This document shows positions 16,566 to 25,162 of a stretch of DNA of 64,000 nucleotides, in pieces (the stretch's first letter is position 1; every line of letters begins with the position of its first letter). The notes under the pieces are model-generated. The model had not been told where the DNA came from and made no database searches. It saw nothing but the letters and a program-made list of their open reading frames with translations. The position numbers and the translations under genes are program-made. The DNA is from Streptomyces sp. R44 (lineage in GTDB: Bacteria; Actinomycetota; Actinomycetes; Streptomycetales; Streptomycetaceae): assembly GCF_041053105.1 (NCBI RefSeq), contig NZ_CP163444.1, positions 124,001 through 188,000 on the forward strand. Reading direction: 5' to 3'.

Positions 16566-17585
16566 ATGACCGCCACCGCCACGTCCACATCCCCCGGCAC
16601 ATCCACGCCGTACGCCGGCCTCACAGCACCGACCACGGTCCGCAGGCTGCTCACGGCGCCGACCACGGGCCCCCTGGTCGCTCTCCTCCTGGCCTGCGCC
16701 TTCTTCTCGCTCTCCACCGACCAGTTCCTCACCGGTGGGAACTTCTCGCTGATCGTCCAGCAGGTCATGGTCGTCGGTACCCTCGCCATCGGCCAGACCC
16801 TGATCATCCTCACGGCGGGCATCGACCTCTCCTGCGGTGCCGTGATGGCGTTCGGCAGCATCGTCATCGCGAAGACGGCCGCCGAGGGCTCCCTCCCCCC
16901 GCTCGCCGCCATCGCGCTGGGCATCACCGTCTGCGGCGGCTTCGGGCTGCTCAACGGGCTTCTGGTGCAGAAGATCCCGCTGCCGCCGTTCATCGTCACC
17001 CTCGGCATGCTGAACGTGGCGTTCGCGCTGACCCACATCTACTCCGAGGAGCAGACGGTCACCGACCTGCCCGGCCCGCTGACGGCCCTCGGTGAGACCT
17101 TCCCGCTCGGCCACACCGACATCACCTACGGTTCCCTGGTCACCATCGCCCTGTTCCTGCTGCTCGCCTACGCGCTCAGCAGCACCGGCTGGGGCCGGCA
17201 CGTCTACGCCCTGGGCAACAGTCAGGAAGCGGCACGCCTGAACGGCATCCGCACGTCCCGCCTGACCATCGGCATCTACGCGGTGGCCGGTCTGCTGTAC
17301 GGCGTCGCCGCCCTGCTGCTCATCTCCCGCACCGGAGTCGGCGACCCGCAGGCCGGCCAGACCGACAACCTCGACAGCATCACCGCCGTGGTCCTCGGCG
17401 GCACCAGCCTCTTCGGCGGACGCGGTTCGGTCCTGGGCACCTTCATCGGCGTCCTGATCGTCGGTGTCTTCCGCAACGGCCTGCAACTGATGGGCGTCGC
17501 CTCCATCTACCAGACGCTCATCACCGGCGTCCTGGTGATCCTCGCGGTGACCGTCGACCAGATCTCCCGGAAGAAGGCCCGATGA
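16566..17585 (+). CDS. Sugar ABC transporter permease (RbsC/FrcC type)
   Basis: This 339-residue protein has about 8-10 hydrophobic segments and the BPD_transp_2 hallmark GTLAIGQTLIILTAGIDLSC, followed by GLLVQKIPLPPFIVTLGML and the ALGNSQEAARLNGI cytoplasmic coupling loop that meets the ATPase. GGTSLFGGRGSVLGTFIGV near the end is also conserved. It forms the membrane channel for the sugar delivered by the lipoprotein. The ATG at 16566 follows an AAGGA site. Its last codons overlap the ATPase start by 4 bases (ATGA), showing translational coupling. Confidence 0.9.
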   Translation: MTATATSTSPGTSTPYAGLTAPTTVRRLLTAPTTGPLVALLLACAFFSLSTDQFLTGGNFSLIVQQVMVVGTLAIGQTLIILTAGIDLSCGAVMAFGSIVIAKTAAEGSLPPLAAIALGITVCGGFGLLNGLLVQKIPLPPFIVTLGMLNVAFALTHIYSEEQTVTDLPGPLTALGETFPLGHTDITYGSLVTIALFLLLAYALSSTGWGRHVYALGNSQEAARLNGIRTSRLTIGIYAVAGLLYGVAALLLISRTGVGDPQAGQTDNLDSITAVVLGGTSLFGGRGSVLGTFIGVLIVGVFRNGLQLMGVASIYQTLITGVLVILAVTVDQISRKKAR

Positions 17586-18418
17586 GCATCATCTCCTCTG
17601 CCACGCCCGTGCTGCAGGCCCGCGGTCTGGTCAAGCGCTACGGTCATGTCACCGCCATCGACGGGGCCGACTTCGACCTGATGCCCGGCGAGGTGCTCGC
17701 GGTCATCGGCGACAACGGAGCCGGCAAGACCAGTCTGATCAAGGCGCTCACGGGCGCGGTGGTTCCCGACGCGGGCGAGATCCGCCTCAACGGCGAGCCC
17801 GTCACTTTCTCCGGCCCGCAGAGCGCACGTGCCCACGGGATCGAGACGGTCTACCAGGACCTCGCCGTGGCCGCCTCCATGGACATCGCCTCGAACATGT
17901 TCCTCGGGCGCGAACTCCGCCGCCCCGGCGTCCTCGGCAGCGTCTTCCGCATGCTCGACAAGAAGCGCATGCGCCAGGAGGCCGCCGAGCACATGGCCGA
18001 CCTGAAGATCGGTCTGCGCTCGCTGACACAGGCGGTGGAGACGCTCTCCGGCGGACAGCGGCAGGCGGTCGCGGTCGCCCGCTCCGTCGCATGGGCCAGC
18101 AGCGTCGTCGTCATGGACGAACCCACCGCCGCTCTCGGCGTCAAGGAGTCCGGTCAGGTCCTGGACCTCATCCGCCGGGTCCGCGACAAAGGCATGCCGG
18201 TCGTCCTGATCAGCCACAACATGCCGCACGTCTTCGAGATCGCCGACCGGATCCATGTCCATCGCCTCGGCCGGCGCGCCGCGCTGATCAGGCCCTCCGA
18301 CTACTCCATGGCAGAGGTCGTCGCTATCATGACCGGCGCACTCAACATCGACGAGGCCGGAGACACCGTCGTAGCGGATTCGGAAGCCGCGAAGGCCGCC
18401 GGCGTCCAGGCCATCTGA
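17582..18418 (+). CDS. Sugar ABC transporter ATP-binding protein (single domain)
   Basis: The 278-residue ATPase has Walker A GDNGAGKTS, the signature LSGGQRQAVAVARSVAW, and Walker B VVVMDEPTAALG followed by the switch His in VVLISHNM. It is a single nucleotide-binding domain, unlike the double-domain RbsA, and resembles FrcA-type ATPases of fructose importers. It powers uptake together with the adjacent permease. The ATG overlaps the permease stop. The LacI gene follows after 74 bases on the same strand and may be part of the operon. Confidence 0.9.
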   Translation: MSIISSATPVLQARGLVKRYGHVTAIDGADFDLMPGEVLAVIGDNGAGKTSLIKALTGAVVPDAGEIRLNGEPVTFSGPQSARAHGIETVYQDLAVAASMDIASNMFLGRELRRPGVLGSVFRMLDKKRMRQEAAEHMADLKIGLRSLTQAVETLSGGQRQAVAVARSVAWASSVVVMDEPTAALGVKESGQVLDLIRRVRDKGMPVVLISHNMPHVFEIADRIHVHRLGRRAALIRPSDYSMAEVVAIMTGALNIDEAGDTVVADSEAAKAAGVQAI

Positions 18419-18492
18419 CAGTACGAACCCGCTCTCGCAGTTCCGGCCGAGGCCGCGGCCGGAACCGAGGGCCTTCAGGAGACGGTTTCTCC

Positions 18493-19524
18493 ATGGCAGC
18501 GAACCGCCGCCCCACCCTGGCCGACGTGGCCCGAGAAGTCGGCGTCAGCGCCAAGACGGTCTCCCGGGTCCTCAACGAGGACGGACCCGCCTCCGCGCAG
18601 ACCAGGGAGCAGGTACTCGCGGCGGTGGCCAAACTCGGCTTCCAGCCGAACCTCATGGCCCGCAACATCCGCGTCGGCGGCCCGGACACCACCATAGGGC
18701 TGGTCATCCCCGACCTCGCCAACCCCTTCTTCGGAGCCGTGGCCCGCGCCATCGAGGACACCGTCAGCGAACGCGGCCTGACCCTGCTCATGGGTTCCTC
18801 CGCGGACGACCCGGAGCGCGAACGCGCCCTGACGGACAAGTTCCTCGCCCGTCGGGCCAGCATCCTGATCGTCGTACCGTCCGTCGGCGCCGATCACTCG
18901 CACCTCAGGTCCCACCGTACGGCGGGGCTGCCCGTGATCTTCCTCGACCGGCCCGGAGCCGGTCTCGCCACGGACAGCATCGTCAGCTCCAACCGTGCCG
19001 GAGCCCACGAAGGCGTCGCCCACCTCATCGCCCACGGCCACCGGCGCATCGGCTTCGTCGGTGACCTGCCCCAGAAGCTGTACACCCGCCGCGAACGACT
19101 GGCCGGCTACCGTGCGGCCCTGGAGGAGGCCGGCCTCCCCTACGACCGCTCGCTCGTCGTCAACGCCCACGACCAGCAAGGGGCCGAAGCCGCGACCTCC
19201 CAGCTGCTCGACCTGGCCGAACCCCCCACGGCCCTGTTCGCCGGCAACAACATCATGGCCCTGGGCATCGTCGTCGAACTGGCCCGCAGCGGGCGCAAGC
19301 ACGTCGCCGTCGTCGCCTTCGACGACGTAGCCCTGGCCGAGGCCCTCGAACCGGCCCTGACCGTCGTCGTCCAGGACCCCGAGGAACTCGGCAGAACAGC
19401 GGCGACCACGGCCCTGGCCCGCCTCGACGGAGACCGCTCCCGCGCCCGCACCGTCACCGTCCCCACCCGACTGATCGTCCGAGGCTCGGGCGAGCAACCC
19501 GCACCCGGCTCGCAGCAGGCCTGA
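18493..19524 (+). CDS. LacI-family transcriptional regulator of the levan/fructose locus
   Basis: The 343-residue regulator begins with a LacI helix-turn-helix, TLADVAREVGVSAKTVSRVL, and a hinge NLMARNIRVGG. The sugar-binding core follows, with TTIGLVIPDLANPFFGAVAR, DSIVSSNRAGAHEGVAHLIA and the ALFAGNNIMALG motif. LacI proteins typically bind paired palindromes and release them on sugar binding. The duplicated 14-base sites upstream of the levanase and between kinase and transporter are the obvious candidates. The ATG at 18493 follows a CAGGAGA site. Autoregulation through operon readthrough is plausible, because no operator copy is seen directly before it. Confidence 0.9.
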   Translation: MAANRRPTLADVAREVGVSAKTVSRVLNEDGPASAQTREQVLAAVAKLGFQPNLMARNIRVGGPDTTIGLVIPDLANPFFGAVARAIEDTVSERGLTLLMGSSADDPERERALTDKFLARRASILIVVPSVGADHSHLRSHRTAGLPVIFLDRPGAGLATDSIVSSNRAGAHEGVAHLIAHGHRRIGFVGDLPQKLYTRRERLAGYRAALEEAGLPYDRSLVVNAHDQQGAEAATSQLLDLAEPPTALFAGNNIMALGIVVELARSGRKHVAVVAFDDVALAEALEPALTVVVQDPEELGRTAATTALARLDGDRSRARTVTVPTRLIVRGSGEQPAPGSQQA

Positions 19525-19615
19525 CCGAGGGGCACCTCGTCCGCGGCGGTGTACGACGACGGTGGGGCGGACGGAGGTACGACCCGAGCGCCGTCAGTGT
19601 CCGGGGCCAGGATGC

Positions 19616-20359
19616 TTACTGGTCATGCCCCGGATCCTCCGTCACGGGCAGGCACTCGGCGAGCAGGTCGACGACGTCGCGCCAGGCTCGCTGCGCGTGG
19701 CGTGGGTGGTAGCCGACGCCGGGGACCGTGGGGTGGGCGACCGGCGGGTGGTGGAAGGCGTGCAAGGCGCCGCCGTACACCGTGAGGCGCCAGTCGACGC
19801 CCGCGGCCTGCATCTCGGCGGTGAACGCGTTCCGTTGCGCGGGCGGCATGATCGGGTCTTCCGACCCGACCCCGGCCCACACCGGGCAGCGGATGCGCGC
19901 CGCCTCGCCCGGTCGGCCCGTGGTCAGTGCGTTGACTGTCCCGATCGCGCGCAGACTGACACCGTCACGTCCGAGTTCCAGCCCGACGGCGCCCCCGGTG
20001 CCGTAGCCGACGGCGGCGATCCGGTCGGGGTCGGTCCGCGGCTCGCTGCGCAACACATCGAGCGCCGCATGGCCGATGCCTCGCATCCGCTCGGGATCAG
20101 CGAGCAGCGGCAGGCAACGGGCCAGCATCTCCTCGGGGTCGCCCAGATAGCGCCCGCCATGAAGGTCGAAGGCGAGCGCTACGTATCCCAGCTCGGCGAG
20201 AGCATCGGCCCGGCGGCGCTCGACGTCGCTGAGCCCCATGCCCTCTGGTCCGAGCAGCACCGCGGGCCGGCGGTCGACACCGGCCGGGAGCGCGAGGTGC
20301 CCGATCATCGTCAAACCGTCGGCCGGATACTCGACCGCACGCGTCGTCATCGTCGTCAT
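19616..20359 (-). CDS. Dienelactone-hydrolase-like alpha/beta hydrolase with altered nucleophile elbow
   Basis: The 247-residue protein has the DLH fold: RPAVLLGPEGMGLSDVERRR, then YVALAFDLHGGRYLGDPEEM, an elbow region AAVGYGTGGAVGLELG, an acid-loop PVWAGVGSEDPIMPP, and a His in GGALHAFHHP. Classical dienelactone hydrolases have a Cys at the third position of the GYCFGG elbow; here it is Gly (GYGTGG). The catalytic nucleophile appears missing, and activity is uncertain. The ATG at 20359 is preferred because the longer frame to 20476 reads through the MarR promoter. It is divergent from the MarR gene. Confidence 0.75.
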   Translation of the reverse strand: MTTMTTRAVEYPADGLTMIGHLALPAGVDRRPAVLLGPEGMGLSDVERRRADALAELGYVALAFDLHGGRYLGDPEEMLARCLPLLADPERMRGIGHAALDVLRSEPRTDPDRIAAVGYGTGGAVGLELGRDGVSLRAIGTVNALTTGRPGEAARIRCPVWAGVGSEDPIMPPAQRNAFTAEMQAAGVDWRLTVYGGALHAFHHPPVAHPTVPGVGYHPRHAQRAWRDVVDLLAECLPVTEDPGHDQ

Positions 20360-20475
20360 GGGACTCGACTGTATGGATCGCCGAGCCCGTCCGGCCGGTG
20401 TTCCGCCGCTGGCAGAACGGCGCGAGCATCCCTCTGAGATGCGGCGACGGCCGTGCAGCCCGCGCCAGTCGACCA

Positions 20476-20498
20476 TTTACATAAACCATGAATATAAA
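20476..20498. promoter_or_regulatory. AT-rich imperfect palindrome, candidate MarR operator
   Basis: TTTACAT (20476-20482) and ATATAAA (20492-20498) are complementary at 6 of 7 positions across a 9-base spacer. It is the most AT-rich stretch nearby and lies 18 bases before the MarR start. Confidence 0.45.
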
Positions 20499-20515
20499 AG
20501 CACTATGCTTCGACC

Positions 20516-20974
20516 ATGAGTCGTCAAGACGCCGCTCCCGGCGCGTCCGCCGCCATCGGGGCAGCCCTCTACGGTCTGGCCACCAGGGCCGCGAGACGCC
20601 TGCCCCGGGACATGAGCCTGACGTCCGCCGCCACCCTGGCCACCCTGGACCGGACCGGCCCGCGGCGCATCACCGATCTGGCCGCGGTCGAGGGCGTCAC
20701 CCAGCCCGCGATGACCGCCCTGGTCCGGGTGATGGAGGAATCCGGCCTGGTCGAGCGGCGGGGCGACGCGTCCGACAAGCGGGTCACGCTGGTGTGCCTG
20801 ACCGAGGCCGGCGCCTCCTATGTGCGGACGCGGCGCCAGGCGGGCGCCCACGCGTTCGAGCGGTTGATCGGCGAGCTCACCGGCGACGAGGTCGAGGCGC
20901 TGGTGGCGGCCCTTCCGGCGCTGAAGCATCTGGCAGAGCTCGAGAGCCAGGACCGCGAAGGGCCGAGGCAGTGA
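20516..20974 (+). CDS. MarR-family transcriptional regulator
   Basis: This is a 152-residue winged-helix protein with the MarR core: ITDLAAVEGVTQPAMTALVR as recognition region and LVERRGDASDKRVTLVCLTE as the wing, with the DKR motif. It probably represses the MFS exporter gene, whose GTG start overlaps its stop (GTGA), and possibly the divergent hydrolase. MarR proteins are usually released by small aromatic or drug-like ligands. The ATG at 20516 follows directly on the AT-rich palindrome. Confidence 0.88.
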   Translation: MSRQDAAPGASAAIGAALYGLATRAARRLPRDMSLTSAATLATLDRTGPRRITDLAAVEGVTQPAMTALVRVMEESGLVERRGDASDKRVTLVCLTEAGASYVRTRRQAGAHAFERLIGELTGDEVEALVAALPALKHLAELESQDREGPRQ

Positions 20975-22404
20975 CCGGGCAGCCGGTCCGCGGGGGCGCG
21001 GTGAAGGCATCACCGGTGGCGCGTACCGAGACGCGGCTGCTGGTCCCCGCCCTGATTTTCATCGCTCTGGTCGTGGCGGCGGTCGCCAGCCTCGGGACGC
21101 CGCTCATCACCAGCGTGGCGACCTCGTTCCACGTCTCGCTCGGCAGCGCGCAGTGGACGCTGACCGTCGCGCTGCTCAGCGGCGCCGTCGCCACGCCGGT
21201 CCTGGGCCGGCTCGGTGCCGGCCGGTACCGGCGGGTCACGATCCTCGTCACGCTGGCGGTCGTCGTCGCCGGCAGCGCGCTCACCGTGCTGCCGCTGCCG
21301 TTCGCGTGGCTGCTGGCCGGCAGGGCGGCCCAGGGCGTCGGGCTCGGGCTGACGGCGCTGATGATGGGCGTGGCCCGGGACCACCTCCCGGAGGAGCGCA
21401 GCGCGGCCGTGATCGCCCTGATCTCGGTGGTCTCGATCATCGGGGCCGGCGTCGGCTACCCGCTGGCCGCACTGCTCGCCGAGCTCGGCGGGGTACGGGC
21501 CGCCTACGGCCTCGGCCTGGTCGTCACCGCCGCCGCCCTCCTGACCGCGTGGCGCTCCATACCCGAAGCCCCCGAAGGCCGCTCCGCCCGTGTGGACGTG
21601 GCAGGCGCGGTCGTCCTGGCAGCCGCGCTGCTCCTGGTGCTGTTCCTCGCCGGCGAACGGAAGCTGTGGAGCCGGCACCTCGCCGTGGCGGCGGGCCTCG
21701 CCGTCGTCGCGGTGGTGCTGTTGTGCGTCTGGGCCGTCATCGAGCTGCGCAGCGCGACGCCCCTGGTCGATGTGCGGGCGGTGCGGCACCCGGCGGTCGC
21801 CGGGGCGAACCTCGCCATGTTCGTCGGCGGGATCGGCATGTACCTCCTGCTCACGCTCGTCACCCGGTTCGCGCAGACGCCGCACGATGCCGGCTACGGC
21901 TTCGGGCTGACGACCTTCGTCGCCGGGCTGGTCCTCATCCCGTTCTCGGTGCTGGGGTTCGTCGCCGGCAAGCTCACGCCGCGGGTCCGGACGCGGATCG
22001 CCGACCCCCTGCTCCTGGCCGGCAGCGCCGTCGTGGTCGGCGGCGGGTTCGCCCTGTTCGCGGCGGCCCGGTCGGACCTGGCCGAACTGTTCGCGGTGAT
22101 GGGCGTGCTCGGCTTCGGCGTCGGCGGCTTCTCGGCCGCGATGCCCGGCGTCATCCTGGCCGTCACGCCCACGAGCGAGACGTCGAGCGCCATGAGCTTC
22201 AACTACGTCGTCCGAAGCGTCGGGTACTCCCTGGGCAGCGCCATCGGCGGCCTGATCCTCGCCGCGGGCACCGGCCCCGGCCACCTCTTCCCCGACGACA
22301 GCGCCTACACCACCGCGGCGCTGGTCGGCATCGGCGCCATGGCGATCGCTACGCTGACAAGCCTCGCTCTCGCCCGCCGACGCTCGTCCGAGACCAACCC
22401 GTAA
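20971..22404 (+). CDS. MFS drug-resistance-type transporter
   Basis: The 477-residue protein has about 12-14 transmembrane segments: FIALVVAAVASLGTPLITSV opens it, and LLAGRAAQGVGLGLTALMMG and a proline/glycine-rich VSIIGAGVGYPLAALLAELG resemble motif C of drug/proton antiporters. Later segments include GFGVGGFSAAMPGVILAV. It probably exports a toxic compound using the proton gradient. The GTG at 20971 overlaps the MarR stop. A later GTG at 21001 is a possible alternative start. The substrate cannot be predicted. Confidence 0.85.
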   Translation: MTGQPVRGGAVKASPVARTETRLLVPALIFIALVVAAVASLGTPLITSVATSFHVSLGSAQWTLTVALLSGAVATPVLGRLGAGRYRRVTILVTLAVVVAGSALTVLPLPFAWLLAGRAAQGVGLGLTALMMGVARDHLPEERSAAVIALISVVSIIGAGVGYPLAALLAELGGVRAAYGLGLVVTAAALLTAWRSIPEAPEGRSARVDVAGAVVLAAALLLVLFLAGERKLWSRHLAVAAGLAVVAVVLLCVWAVIELRSATPLVDVRAVRHPAVAGANLAMFVGGIGMYLLLTLVTRFAQTPHDAGYGFGLTTFVAGLVLIPFSVLGFVAGKLTPRVRTRIADPLLLAGSAVVVGGGFALFAAARSDLAELFAVMGVLGFGVGGFSAAMPGVILAVTPTSETSSAMSFNYVVRSVGYSLGSAIGGLILAAGTGPGHLFPDDSAYTTAALVGIGAMAIATLTSLALARRRSSETNP

Positions 22405-22438
22405 GTCGGTTGCACTCATCCCCACACTGGAGGTTTCC

Positions 22439-22732
22439 ATGCCCAAGGGCTACTGGGTCAGCGTCTACCGCACCATTGCAGACCCTGAGAAGCTGGCTGC
22501 CTACAACACCCTGGCCCGCGTGGCCGTCGAGGCCGGCGGCGGTCGGACCATCGTCCGTGGCGGCCGGGTCGAGGCGCATGACGCCGGAATCGCCGAGCGC
22601 ACCGTCCTGGTCGAGTTCGACAGCTTCGAGCAGGCCGTCGCGGTGCGCGAGAGTGCGGCCTACCAGGAGGCGCTGGCCGCCCTCTCCGACGGCGTCGAGC
22701 GCGACTTCCGCATCGTCGAAGGCACCGACTGA
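22439..22732 (+). CDS. DUF1330 family protein
   Basis: The 97-residue protein begins MPKGYWVSVYRTIADPEKLA and has the DUF1330 dimeric alpha/beta-barrel pattern, with TIVRGGRVEAHDAG, ERTVLVEFDSFEQAVAV and AAYQEALAALSDG. Members are small ABM-related cytoplasmic proteins of unknown function. GGAGGT lies 6 bases before the ATG. It is 34 bases downstream of the MFS gene and could be the last gene of the MarR operon. Confidence 0.88.
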   Translation: MPKGYWVSVYRTIADPEKLAAYNTLARVAVEAGGGRTIVRGGRVEAHDAGIAERTVLVEFDSFEQAVAVRESAAYQEALAALSDGVERDFRIVEGTD

Positions 22733-22739
22733 CCGAGGT

Positions 22740-22930
22740 CCAGGCGGATCTTCACTGCTGAAGCAGCGTTCGACCACGTTGCGCCGTTCACCACCTGGCG
22801 CCGGTCCCGCACAGGCCTGCCCATCCGGCCCGGCGTCAACAACGGATCGATCAACGCCCGCAAATCATCCTTCAGTTCATGTCGCCGCACAACGAACGGA
22901 GCAACGAGCCATCGACTTTACGGACACGCT
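22740..22930 (-). mobile_element. IS5-family transposase remnant
   Basis: Minus-strand reading gives MRRHELKDDLRALIDPLL and RMGRPVRDRRQVVNG, the N-terminus of an IS5-type transposase. It is fused within about 100 bases to NVVERCF-like sequence from its C-terminus, so almost all of the gene is deleted. It lies between the DUF1330 gene and the end of the molybdoenzyme operon. Confidence 0.6.
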
Positions 22931-25054
22931 CTAGGGGCTGGGCGCCCGAGCGGTGAGCAGCGGGAGGAGGTGGTCGGGGGTCAGGGGGAGGTGTCGGAGG
23001 CGGACGCCGCATGCGTGGTGGACGGCGTTGGCGATCGCCGCCGCCGTTCCGACGATGCCGATCTCCCCGATGCCCTTGCTGCCCATCGGGTTGAGGTGGG
23101 GGTCGTGCTCGTCCACCCAGTGCGCCTCGATGTCCGGCACATCGGCGCAGACGGGGACGTGGTAGGAGGCCAGGTCGCGTTCGCGGAAGTCGCCGAAGGC
23201 GAGGTCCATGGTGCTGTGTTCGGTGAGCGCCATCCCGATCCCCATGGTCATGCCGCCGATGAACTGGGAGCGGGCGGTGGGCGCGTTGAGGACGCGGCCC
23301 ACGGCATAGACGCCGAGCAGCCGGCTCACGCGGACCTCGCCGGTGACGGTGTCGACGCGGACCTCCGCGAAGTGGGCGCCGAAGGCGTGGCGGGCGTACG
23401 GGGACGTCCGCCTCGCCTCCTCATCCGTGCTCGCCTCGACCGTGACGCCCTCGGGCGGCAGCGGACGACCGGGGTCGGCGGCCAGGGTCGCGCGCAGCGC
23501 GGCGCAGGCCTTGTGCACGGCCCAGCCCCAGGACGCGGTCCCGGAGGAGCCGCCGGCGACGGGGGCGTCGGGCAGTCGGCTGCTGCCGAGTTCGACGCCC
23601 ACGGAGTCGAGCGGGGCGCCGAGGGCGTCGGCGGCGATCCGGGCGAGGACGGTCCGCGCCCCGGTGCCGATGTCGGTGGCGTTGACGCGGACGACGAAGC
23701 GGCCGTCCGGGGCGGCGTGGGCGGAGGCGCGGGACGGGCTCAGGAGTACGGGGTAGGTGGCGGCGGCGACACCCGTACCGGCCAGCACGTCCCCGTCCCG
23801 CCGGACGCCGGGGCGCGGGTCCCGGTCCGCCCAGCAGAACCGGCGCGCGCCGTCCCGCAGGCAGGCGGCGAGGCCCCGGCTGCTGAACGGCTTGCTGCTG
23901 TCGGGCTCGGTGTCGGGTTCGTTGCGCAGCCGGAGCTCCACCGGGTCGACGCCGACCGCCTCGGCGAGTTCGTCCATGGCCGTTTCGAGGGCGTACATCC
24001 CGGACGCCTCGCCGGGGGCGCGCATCCACGACGGGGTGGGCACGTCCAGGGCGACCACCCGGTGGGTGGTGCGGCTGTGAGGAGAGGTGTACATGGTGCG
24101 GGCGGGGACGGCGGCCTGTTCGACGAACTCCTTCACCGTGGACGTCTGGGTGACCACGTCGTGGGCGAGGGCCGCGATCGTGCCGTCGGCGGCGGCGCCG
24201 ATGCGGACGCGCTGGATGGTGGGCGCGCGGTGCCCCACGGTGGCGGGCAGGTCACGGCGGGGCAGGGCGAGCCGGACGGGCCGGCCGGTGTGCCGGGCGG
24301 CCATCGCCGCGAGGACGGCCGGCGGCCGGGGGGTGCCCTTGGAGCCGAAGCCGCCGCCCACGTAGGCGGAGACGACGGTGACCTTCTGCTGGGGCAGCCG
24401 GAACAGGCGCGCGAGGACGTCCCGTACGGTGGTTGCGCCCTGGCTGGAGTCGTAGACGGTCAGGTTGTCGTCGTCCCACCAGGCAGTGGCGGCGTGCGGT
24501 TCCATCGGGTGGTTGTGCAGGGCGTCCATGGTGTAGGTGGCGTCGATGCGGACCGGGGACGCGGCGAAGGCGGTGTCGAAGTCGCCCCGCTCGCGTACGG
24601 CCGGGTGGCCCCCGTTGGCCTCCTCGGGCGTGTAGAGACGCGGGTGGTCGGCGCTCAGCCGGACGTCGTGCTCGCTCGGCGCGTAGTCGATCCGCAGCAC
24701 GTCGGCGGCGGCGCGGGCGTTCTCGGGCGTGTCGGCGACCACGACGGCGACGAACCAGCCCCGGTGGGGGACCCGCTCATCCTGGAGCAGCGCGAGCGTC
24801 GGGTCGTCGGCGTCGCCGAGGCGCGGGGCGTTCTCGTGGGTGAGGACGGCGTGCACGCCGGGGCGCTGCAGGATCTCGTCGGCGTGGATGGCGGTGACCC
24901 GCCCGCGGGCGACGGCGGCGGGCACCGGGCAGGCGTGGACGCAGCCTGGCGGCGTCCGGTCGACGGCGTAGCGGGCCTCGCCCGTCACCTTCTGGCGGGC
25001 GTCACGCCTGACGGCCGCCGAGGGCTGAGCGGTCGCGGGTTCATGACGGGTCAT
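22931..25054 (-). CDS. Xanthine-dehydrogenase-family molybdopterin-binding subunit
   Basis: The 707-residue large subunit holds the aldehyde oxidase/xanthine dehydrogenase a/b hammerhead (about 20-125, RRDARQKVTGEARYAVD) and the molybdenum-cofactor-binding domains. Motifs include AYVGGGFGSKGTPRP, NATDIGTGARTVLARIAADA, PVAGGSSGTASWG and the C-terminal GSKGIGEIGIVGTAAAIANA, whose Glu is the usual catalytic base. It hydroxylates a purine or aldehyde using water. GGAGGCACC precedes the ATG at 25054. The FAD subunit ends 108 bases upstream; together with the 2Fe-2S subunit they form a complete three-chain enzyme. The substrate is not deducible. Confidence 0.9.
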   Translation of the reverse strand: MTRHEPATAQPSAAVRRDARQKVTGEARYAVDRTPPGCVHACPVPAAVARGRVTAIHADEILQRPGVHAVLTHENAPRLGDADDPTLALLQDERVPHRGWFVAVVVADTPENARAAADVLRIDYAPSEHDVRLSADHPRLYTPEEANGGHPAVRERGDFDTAFAASPVRIDATYTMDALHNHPMEPHAATAWWDDDNLTVYDSSQGATTVRDVLARLFRLPQQKVTVVSAYVGGGFGSKGTPRPPAVLAAMAARHTGRPVRLALPRRDLPATVGHRAPTIQRVRIGAAADGTIAALAHDVVTQTSTVKEFVEQAAVPARTMYTSPHSRTTHRVVALDVPTPSWMRAPGEASGMYALETAMDELAEAVGVDPVELRLRNEPDTEPDSSKPFSSRGLAACLRDGARRFCWADRDPRPGVRRDGDVLAGTGVAAATYPVLLSPSRASAHAAPDGRFVVRVNATDIGTGARTVLARIAADALGAPLDSVGVELGSSRLPDAPVAGGSSGTASWGWAVHKACAALRATLAADPGRPLPPEGVTVEASTDEEARRTSPYARHAFGAHFAEVRVDTVTGEVRVSRLLGVYAVGRVLNAPTARSQFIGGMTMGIGMALTEHSTMDLAFGDFRERDLASYHVPVCADVPDIEAHWVDEHDPHLNPMGSKGIGEIGIVGTAAAIANAVHHACGVRLRHLPLTPDHLLPLLTARAPSP

Positions 25055-25162
25055 GGCGTGGTGCCTCCTCCGGTCGGCGTACGGCGGGGTGTGGCGGGCG
25101 GACGGATGCCGGGCGGGCGGGGCGACGCGACCACGACGCGCCCGCACCCGTCTGCCCACGCG

